This document shows positions 6,745 to 11,837 of a DNA stretch of 11,837 bases, piece after piece. This stretch comes from Rhodocyclaceae bacterium (GTDB taxonomy: Bacteria; Pseudomonadota; Gammaproteobacteria; Burkholderiales; Rhodocyclaceae), in contig DAIEEM010000091.1 of assembly GCA_027325905.1 (NCBI GenBank), positions 1 through 11,837 of the forward strand. The letters are read 5' to 3'. The notes beneath the pieces are model-generated. The model saw only the letters and a program-made list of their open reading frames with translations, did not search any database and was not told where the DNA came from. The first letter of the stretch is position 1; each line of letters begins with the position of its first letter. The position numbers were made by a program, and so were the translations under genes.

Positions 6745-8928
6745 CTAGCCCCGCCGCACACTCGACACCCCCGCCACCTCTCCGACCAGCGCCATCACGC
6801 GCTGCAAGGGCGCCAGCCCCGGCAACTCGATGGTAAAGGCCATGCGCGCGATGCCGGCCTTCGACAGCGTGTTGACCGCGGTAACGTTGATCTTCTCCTT
6901 CGACAGCACGTCCGAGATGTCGCGCAGCAGGCCCTGGCGGTCGTTGGCCTCGACGACGATGTCGGAGGCGTAGAGCGCCTCCTGCTGGCCGCCCCATTGC
7001 GCGTCGATGACGCGCTCGGGATTGCGCGCCACCATGTTGCGGAAGTTCACGCAATCGACTCGGTGCACCGAGACGCCGCGCCCGCGCGTGACGAAACCGG
7101 CGATGGCGTCGGGCGGCACCGGCTTGCAGCAAGTGCCCAGCACCGTCAGCAGCTTGTCGACGCCGACGACGAGGATCTTCGAGCCGCCGGCACGGCTGGC
7201 GCGCGTCTGTATCTCCGGCTCCGGCGAGGCCGCGGCCTCGCCGCGCAGCGCCACCTGGATGGCGCGGGCGCCGACCTCGCCGCGCGCCGCGGCGAGAAAC
7301 AGCGCGTCGACGTTCTTGAAGCCGAGTTTGTGGGCGAGCTCGTCGTGGTTGGCCTGGGTCTGGCCGTCGCGCTGCAATTCCTTCGCGACGAAGGCGCGGC
7401 CTTCCGCGAGCATCGCCTCTTCCTGTTGCGCGGCGAACCCCTGCTTGACCTTCTGCCGTGCCCGCGACGTCGCCAGGTAGCCCGGCGCGCTGAGCCAGTC
7501 GCGCGAAGGACCGCCGCTCTTCGCCGTGACGATCTCGATACGCTGGCCGTTCTGCAGCGCCGTGTTGAGCGGCACCTGGTGGCCGTCGACGCGGGCGCCG
7601 CGGCAACGGTGGCCCATGTCGGTGTGCACCCGGTAGGCGAAGTCGATGGGCGTGGCGCCCTTGGCGAGGTCGATGACGCGGCCCTGCGGCGTCATGACGT
7701 AGATCGTGTCGTCGAGCGAGGCGCGCTTGAACTGCTCGACCCAGGCCTCCGAATCGGTGACCTCGTCGCGCCACGACAAGAGCTGCCGCAGCCAGGCGAT
7801 CTTGTCGTCGTACGCGGAATCGGCCTTGGCGGAAGTCCCCGACTCCTTGTAGCGCCAGTGCGCGGCGACGCCGAGTTCGGCGTGGCGGTGCATTTCCGGC
7901 GTGCGGATCTGCACTTCGAGCGAACGGCCGTCGTCGGCGATCACCGCCGTATGCAGCGAGCGGTAGTAGTTGCCCTTCGGGTGCGAGATGTAGTCGTCGA
8001 ACTCGCCGTGGATCGGCTGCCACAGCGCATGCACGACCCCCAGCGCGGTATAGCAGTCGCGCTCGCTGGCGACGACGATGCGCAGGGCGCGCACGTCGTA
8101 GACCTTGTCGAAGTCGATGTCCTTGCCGCGCATCTTGTTGCGGATGCTGTAGATATGCTTGGGCCGGCCATAGATCTCGGCATCCTTGATGCCCGACTTC
8201 GCCAGTTCCTGCTGCAGCCGCGCCACCGCCTGGGCGATGAAGGACTCGCGCTCGGCGCGCTTCTCGTCGAGCATCTTGGCGATGCGCTTGTAGGTGTCCG
8301 GTTCGATGAAGCGGAACGAGAGGTCCTCGATCTCCCACTTCACCTGCCAGACGCCGAGCCGGTTGGCGAGCGGCGAATAGATTTCCAGGCTCTCGCGCGC
8401 CGTGTCCTCGCGCGCCTGGCCCGGATGGTCGGTGTACCAGCGCAGCGTCTGCGTGCGGCTGGCCAGCCGCAGCAGCACGACGCGGATGTCCTCGGACATC
8501 GCCAGCAGCATCTTGCGCAGCGTCTCGGCCTGCGTCTTCACTTCCGCCGCGCCCAGCGCCGCGGCGCGCGTCAGCGGCCGCAGCGTGCCGAGGCGGTAGA
8601 GGCCGTGCACCAGCGCCGCCACCGGCTCGCCGAATTCTGCGGCCAGCTTCTCCTTGGCCTCTTCGAGACTGTCGTAGGCGGCGAACAGCAGCGCGGCGAT
8701 GCGCGTGTCGCTGTCGAGATTGAGCGCGGCGACGATCAGCCCCGTGCCCACGGCGTGCGGAAAGGCGCCTTCGCCGGTGCCGAGCTTGCGCCCACCGTAG
8801 AGTTCTCCGGCCAGCGCGAAGGCGCGCGCGACCTTGCCGCAAAGCTCCGCCGACAGACCTTCGGTCAGCCGCGGCAGCGCGTATTCATCGACGCCGGAAT
8901 CCGGCAGGGCATGGACGACGGAAACCAT
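6745..8928 (-). CDS. relA: RelA: (p)ppGpp synthetase (GTP pyrophosphokinase), RelA branch of the RSH family
   Basis: A 727-residue long RSH protein that transfers pyrophosphate from ATP to GTP/GDP, making the stringent-response alarmone on stalled ribosomes. Domain order: degenerate hydrolase domain (about 30-190), synthetase (about 225-365), TGS (about 405-470), helical region, zinc-finger/CC-type domain with GTCCKPVPPD (598-607), and ACT/RRM (about 653-727). The HDxxED hydrolase motif is replaced by AAYDSLEE near residues 83-90, so hydrolysis should be lost. The synthetase has GRPKHIYSIRNKM and VYDVRALRI. The acidic motif EFDD (309-312), rather than the RFKD of bifunctional SpoT/Rel, marks RelA-type, synthesis-only enzymes. 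The ATG at 8926-8928 gives the usual N-terminus but has a poor ribosome site (AGAAG, seven bases away). The ketoacyl-synthase gene ends 130 bases upstream on the same strand. No frameshift or missing domain is seen. Confidence 0.95.
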   Translation of the reverse strand: MVSVVHALPDSGVDEYALPRLTEGLSAELCGKVARAFALAGELYGGRKLGTGEGAFPHAVGTGLIVAALNLDSDTRIAALLFAAYDSLEEAKEKLAAEFGEPVAALVHGLYRLGTLRPLTRAAALGAAEVKTQAETLRKMLLAMSEDIRVVLLRLASRTQTLRWYTDHPGQAREDTARESLEIYSPLANRLGVWQVKWEIEDLSFRFIEPDTYKRIAKMLDEKRAERESFIAQAVARLQQELAKSGIKDAEIYGRPKHIYSIRNKMRGKDIDFDKVYDVRALRIVVASERDCYTALGVVHALWQPIHGEFDDYISHPKGNYYRSLHTAVIADDGRSLEVQIRTPEMHRHAELGVAAHWRYKESGTSAKADSAYDDKIAWLRQLLSWRDEVTDSEAWVEQFKRASLDDTIYVMTPQGRVIDLAKGATPIDFAYRVHTDMGHRCRGARVDGHQVPLNTALQNGQRIEIVTAKSGGPSRDWLSAPGYLATSRARQKVKQGFAAQQEEAMLAEGRAFVAKELQRDGQTQANHDELAHKLGFKNVDALFLAAARGEVGARAIQVALRGEAAASPEPEIQTRASRAGGSKILVVGVDKLLTVLGTCCKPVPPDAIAGFVTRGRGVSVHRVDCVNFRNMVARNPERVIDAQWGGQQEALYASDIVVEANDRQGLLRDISDVLSKEKINVTAVNTLSKAGIARMAFTIELPGLAPLQRVMALVGEVAGVSSVRRG

Positions 8929-9058
8929 AGGGAAACTTCTGTGCGGTGTGCCTCCGCGCCGAACGGCCGGCGCGCGAGATCAGGCCATATTCTACAGGCG
9001 GTCCGCGACGCAGCCGTGCCGACGCGCGGCGGCCTGCCCGGAGATGCCGGAATCCGGC
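8893..9058. repeat. Perfect 13-bp palindromic word present twice around the relA upstream region
   Basis: GCCGGAATCCGGC occurs at 8893-8905, inside codons of the relA N-terminus, and again at 9046-9058, directly after the ketoacyl-synthase stop. Each copy is an inverted repeat GCCGG/CCGGC around AAT. The second copy could form a short hairpin after the synthase gene but has no T-tract, so it is a poor intrinsic terminator. The two copies bracket the 130-base relA upstream gap. Chance is possible in GC-rich DNA. Confidence 0.4.
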
Positions 9059-10273
9059 CTAATCCGCTTTGGCGGCGATCAGGCTGACGTTGCTGCCGCC
9101 GAAACCGAACGAGTTGCTCATCGCGGCGCGCAGCCCGCTCAGCGTCCGCGGACCTTCGGCAAGATAGTCGAGATCGCAGTCCGGATCGGCTTGATCGAGA
9201 TGGGCCGTGGGCGGCAATACGCCGCGTTCGAGGGCGCCGATGGTCAGCGCCAGTTCGAGGGCGCCGGCAGCCCCGAGCAGGTGCCCGTGCACCGCCTTGG
9301 TGGAACTCACCGCCAGCCGATCGGCAGCGTCGCCCCAGACCGCGCGGATAGCACGGGTCTCGGTGCTGTCCCCGGCTTGGGTCGCGGTGCCATGGGCATT
9401 GACATATCCCACCTGCGGCGGGGCCATCCCGGCATCGCGCAGCGCCCGGCTCATGGCGGCTATTTGCCCGCACGGATCGGGCTTGGTTATGTGCGTGGCA
9501 TCGCTGGCGTTGCCGTAGCCGATCAGCCGGGCGCGGGGGCGTCGGCTGCCGAGCCGGTCCGCGCCCTCCAGCACCAGTATCGCCGCTCCCTCGCCCAATA
9601 CCAAGCCGCTGCGATTTGCGCTGAACGGCTTGCAGGAGCGGGCCGGATCGGAAGCGTCCGGCGCGGCAAGAGTGCGCAATGCGTCCCATGCCTTCACGGT
9701 ACCGAAGGAAAGGGGCGCCTCGGCGCCGCCGGCAATGGCGATATCCACCTCGCCGCAGCGTAGCGCTTTCAGCGCTTCGCCGATAGCCGCCGCGCCGGAG
9801 GCGCAAGCCATGGCATAAGTCATCGCCGGCCCGCGAATGCCAAGACGCACGGATACATGAGCGGCCGGGGCATTGATCATGCTCGCCACGACCGTCAGCG
9901 GCGGCACGCGTCGGCCTTCGCCGTAGAGTTGTTTGTAGGCGGCATCGATGGCGTCGCTGCCGCCGATGCCGCAGCCGAGATAAATCCCGACTCGCTCGCC
10001 GTCCCAGTCGGCCGGATCGAGTTCCGCGTCGCCGACGGCAAGACTGGCCGCGGCGACGGCGAACTGGCTGACGCGATCCACCCCGGTCAACTGCATGCGG
10101 GTGAACCAGCGCGAGGCATCGAAGGCCGCCGTCGCACCGATCTGCTCCGGCAAGCCCAAGGCAGTCAGGGGGCGTACCGCCGAGCGCATGGCCACGGCGG
10201 CATCGAAGGCCGTATCGATGTCGTTTCCCAGCGGCGAGACCAGCCCGAGGCCGGTGACGAATACCGCACGCAT
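9059..10273 (-). CDS. FabF-like beta-ketoacyl-ACP synthase
   Basis: A 404-residue condensing enzyme, normal length for KAS I/II. It extends an acyl chain by two carbons through decarboxylative condensation with malonyl-ACP. In the 405-residue numbering from the alternative GTG start, the catalytic residues are C158 (AMACASGAAAIGEA), H295 (YVNAHGTAT), K327 (SSTKAVHGH) and H332, with the C-terminal NSFGFGGSNVSL gate loop. The C-H-H triad predicts a true elongating enzyme, not a decarboxylase or chain-length-factor partner. The N-terminus RAVFVTGLGLVSPLG is typical. The ATG at 10271-10273 lies five bases after the ACP stop; a GTG immediately before it (10276) would add one residue. Neither has a clear Shine-Dalgarno, so translational coupling to the ACP is likely. 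Its place after a dedicated ACP and hydrolase, not among fabD/fabG/fabH genes, argues for a specialised acyl product rather than bulk fatty-acid synthesis. Chain length and product cannot be read from sequence. Confidence 0.92.
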   Translation of the reverse strand: MRAVFVTGLGLVSPLGNDIDTAFDAAVAMRSAVRPLTALGLPEQIGATAAFDASRWFTRMQLTGVDRVSQFAVAAASLAVGDAELDPADWDGERVGIYLGCGIGGSDAIDAAYKQLYGEGRRVPPLTVVASMINAPAAHVSVRLGIRGPAMTYAMACASGAAAIGEALKALRCGEVDIAIAGGAEAPLSFGTVKAWDALRTLAAPDASDPARSCKPFSANRSGLVLGEGAAILVLEGADRLGSRRPRARLIGYGNASDATHITKPDPCGQIAAMSRALRDAGMAPPQVGYVNAHGTATQAGDSTETRAIRAVWGDAADRLAVSSTKAVHGHLLGAAGALELALTIGALERGVLPPTAHLDQADPDCDLDYLAEGPRTLSGLRAAMSNSFGFGGSNVSLIAAKAD

Positions 10274-10278
10274 CACCG

Positions 10279-10527
10279 CTACGAGGCGATACCGGTGGCG
10301 ACGCGAACGCTATCGACCCAACGTGCCAGTTCGTTCAGGGTACTGACCTTGGGACCGTCTTCCGGCAGCTTGATACCGAAGTGGTCCTCGATGTTGAACA
10401 TGAGTTCGATGACGCCCAGGGAATCGAGCCCGAAGGCTTCCATGGTGCGTTCCGGGTCGAGGTCCGCCATCGGTACGCCGAAGTGCTGGGAAATAATGGA
10501 TTGCAGTTCGTGCAGAGTTTCGGTCAT
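10279..10527 (-). CDS. Acyl carrier protein
   Basis: An 82-residue acidic four-helix carrier protein. The phosphopantetheine attachment serine is S36 in FGLDSLGVIELMF, followed by the usual helix and IEDHFGIKLPED. The product carries acyl intermediates as thioesters in the cytoplasm after modification by a phosphopantetheinyl transferase, which is not in this window. It differs from the housekeeping AcpP pattern (no GADSLDTVELVM), which fits a dedicated ACP for the adjacent ketoacyl synthase. The ATG at 10525-10527 lacks a clear ribosome site. It starts 24 bases after the hydrolase stop, and its TAG lies five bases before the synthase ATG, so the three genes form one unit. Confidence 0.92.
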   Translation of the reverse strand: MTETLHELQSIISQHFGVPMADLDPERTMEAFGLDSLGVIELMFNIEDHFGIKLPEDGPKVSTLNELARWVDSVRVATGIAS

Positions 10528-10551
10528 AGGGTATTGTCGGGCGCGACGCGG

Positions 10552-11391
10552 TCAGGCGACGCGGGCTTGAGGCGGGAAGGGCTGGACGGTTGCGCGGGGC
10601 AGCGGCTGCGCCTGCTCGTGGAAAAAGGCGCCGATGGCTGCTATTACTTGCTGGCGCTCATTGTCCAGGGTCACCATATGATAACTGTTTTCCAGAACAT
10701 GCAAATGCTTGATGCGGCTGCCGAGTCGTTCGAGGAGGTAATGCGGCGAACGCAAGGTCGAGATTTCGTCTTCGCGGGCATGAATGATGAGCGTCGGGAC
10801 GGAGATATCCGCAAGCGAGTGTTTGACGAAGGCGAGAAGCCGCTCCGACTCGTAAAGTCCCGTCAGCGGCAGATAGGCGGCGCCGGCGGCGGAAATCTTG
10901 CGCTGCTCCATCTCGCGGGCTATCCAGCGTCGTATCAGCGGGTTCTTGACGCCGAAAGGTTCTTTTTCCCGCACCTTCCAGAAGTAGCGAAAGGGCGAAT
11001 AGTAGCCAATGTGGCGCAGGCGCGTCAGCCAGGGCAGGCCCCAGCCGTCGAAGAATACGCTGGGCGAAAGGACGGTCAGCGCCTGCACCTTGCCGGGCCG
11101 CTGCGCCGCCACTGCGAGGGCAAGCATGCCGCCGACGCAGAGGCCGCCTACGCTGACGCTGTCGTGCTCGGCCGCCAGCGCATCGAAGGTGGCCAACGCG
11201 GCCTGGAGCCAGTCTCGCCACGATCGCATCTTCGTCCCTATGGCGTATGTGTAACCGGGAATTTCCGGCGTCTCCACCCGGTATCCGGCGCGCCGCAGGG
11301 CGTTTGCGACGGGCAGCATTTCGCTGGGGCTGCTCCATAGCCCGTGAAGCAGCAACACCGCCGGAACCCGACTAATAACAGAAGTATGCAT
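10552..11391 (-). CDS. Alpha/beta hydrolase with Cys nucleophile (carboxylesterase/thioesterase-like)
   Basis: A 279-residue cytoplasmic alpha/beta hydrolase resembling the Est30-type carboxylesterases. The oxyanion HG motif is VLLLHGLWSSPSEM (12-25). The nucleophile elbow reads VGGLCVGGML, placing Cys85 (codon TGC at 11137-11139) where most relatives have Ser. The acid is D208 (IIHAREDEIS) and the base H238 (ENSYHMVTLD). A cap region of about 115-190 is rich in aromatic and basic residues. Gly-x-Cys-x-Gly elbows occur in dienelactone hydrolases and PHA synthases, where Cys forms a thioester intermediate. That suits an enzyme releasing or transferring the acyl chain built on the neighbouring ACP, but this is inference. 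No signal peptide or membrane segment is seen. The ATG at 11389-11391 has no Shine-Dalgarno and an in-frame TAA lies three codons upstream, so it is the first possible start. It heads the hydrolase-ACP-synthase unit. Confidence 0.87.
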   Translation of the reverse strand: MHTSVISRVPAVLLLHGLWSSPSEMLPVANALRRAGYRVETPEIPGYTYAIGTKMRSWRDWLQAALATFDALAAEHDSVSVGGLCVGGMLALAVAAQRPGKVQALTVLSPSVFFDGWGLPWLTRLRHIGYYSPFRYFWKVREKEPFGVKNPLIRRWIAREMEQRKISAAGAAYLPLTGLYESERLLAFVKHSLADISVPTLIIHAREDEISTLRSPHYLLERLGSRIKHLHVLENSYHMVTLDNERQQVIAAIGAFFHEQAQPLPRATVQPFPPQARVA

Positions 11392-11837
11392 ATAACATTA
11401 TCGACGCGTAACGCGAACCTAAGTGACCGGGTCGCAATAAAGAACCACTATTCCGCCGATGATAACCGATGGGCAACTCCGAACAAACGAACGCGAGTGT
11501 AGGCGGCGGATACTGTCGAAGAGGTAAGCGTTCGTAACAGAATGTAACCTTGAGCCCAAGGTGTTACCCATGGGTAACACCTAAGCGTCGGTGCGATCCG
11601 GCAGCCATCGGCATTCCCGCCGACGTTGCCGTGCTGCGAGTGCACATCGCTTGAACGTGCCGCGTCAATAGAGCCAAGTATGGCCGCAAGAACATGAAGC
11701 GGCCTGGGAGGGGAAGCAATCCCATCGACGCACGATGCCGGAATTGTCCTGGCTTGAGAATTGCATATATCCGATCCGTCACTTCGTCGCGAGGGGTTGC
11801 GGCGGATCGCGTTCCGCTGGCTGGATGCGGCCGACCA
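11392..11837. other. Gene-free control region upstream of the hydrolase-ACP-synthase unit
   Basis: I see no convincing gene in these 446 bases. Two short minus-strand frames (65 and 72 codons, starting at 11645 and 11782) have no family resemblance, no ribosome site and unusual composition. The first 100 bases are AT-richer than the rest of the window, as expected of a promoter for the hydrolase. Bases 11534-11582 hold GTAAC half-sites and a perfect palindrome. The last 78 bases have a plus-strand frame open to the edge from a TTG at 11760 (segment EGLRRIAFRWLDAAD) with gene-like third positions; it may be the start of another gene, but too little is visible to call it. Confidence 0.6.
11534..11582. 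promoter_or_regulatory. Candidate operator: 24-bp perfect palindrome with phased GTAAC half-sites
   Basis: Bases 11559-11582 form a perfect 24-bp palindrome (AGGTGTTACCCA followed by its reverse complement, no spacer). It contains GTTAC at 11563-11567 and GTAAC at 11574-11578. Two more GTAAC words lie at 11534-11538 and 11544-11548, exactly 10 bases apart, with the palindrome copy 30 bases further. ACCTTG (11547-11552) and CAAGGT (11557-11562) form another inverted repeat overlapping the palindrome. No T-tract follows, so a terminator is unlikely. A dimeric regulator site is the natural reading; which regulator is unknown. Confidence 0.55.

Noticed and set aside
6596..8842. Minus-strand frame of 748 codons in relA, shifted by one base
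   Set aside because: Arg/Ala/Gly-rich translation with no motifs, whereas the relA frame shows complete RSH domains.
8989..9017. TAGAAT as a -10 element for relA on the minus strand
   Set aside because: The hexamer is good and 60 bases upstream of the ATG, but no acceptable -35 sequence lies 16-18 bases away.
6997..9087. Plus-strand frame of 696 codons opposite relA
   Set aside because: Antisense to a well-supported gene; composition is typical of a shadow frame.
11448..11782. Two short minus-strand frames (65 and 72 codons)
   Set aside because: No ribosome site and no family resemblance; they overlap each other and cross the 24-bp palindrome, which looks regulatory.
1..11837. CRISPR array, tRNA, rRNA or intact mobile element
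   Set aside because: No regularly spaced repeats, cloverleaf-like segments, rRNA signatures or transposase/integrase frames were seen; the only repeat is the two-copy unit at 4478-4512.

Overview
The window is GC-rich, densely packed bacterial DNA with strong G/C bias at third codon positions. The gene set suggests a free-living, motile betaproteobacterium, with Rhodocyclales (Azoarcus/Thauera-like) the best guess. It contains a RelA-type (p)ppGpp synthetase, an NAD-type isocitrate dehydrogenase, a haem-motif chemoreceptor paired with a bacteriohemerythrin, and an HDOD protein beside a cyclase. The lineage is inferred from content only.

Left block (1-4384, all minus strand). In transcription order: a solitary HicA-like small protein, a NAD-type isocitrate dehydrogenase, an HDOD-domain protein, a class III adenylate cyclase, and the first 91 codons of a Ser/Thr protein kinase that runs off the left edge. 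HDOD and cyclase are separated by one base. The kinase begins about 80 bases after the cyclase stop. These three look like one signalling unit combining cAMP production and protein phosphorylation.

Centre (4385-6723, plus strand). A 264-base divergent intergenic region carries nested inverted repeats, an 18-base-period tandem repeat and a candidate sigma-28 promoter. It precedes a membrane chemoreceptor with a CXXCH haem motif in its predicted periplasmic domain. Sixteen bases further on is a bacteriohemerythrin. Together they suggest redox- or oxygen-guided taxis.

Right block (6745-11391, all minus strand). In transcription order: an alpha/beta hydrolase with Cys in place of the nucleophilic Ser, an acyl carrier protein, a FabF-like ketoacyl synthase, and then relA after a 130-base gap. 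The first three form a compact acyl-processing cassette of unknown product.

Right edge (11392-11837). No convincing gene. This stretch holds a perfect 24-bp palindrome and several GTAAC half-sites in near-helical phase, which looks like a regulator-bound control region upstream of the hydrolase-ACP-synthase cassette.

Most interesting for follow-up: the acyl cassette with its Cys hydrolase and palindromic control region, the HDOD-cyclase-kinase module, and the haem receptor/hemerythrin pair.
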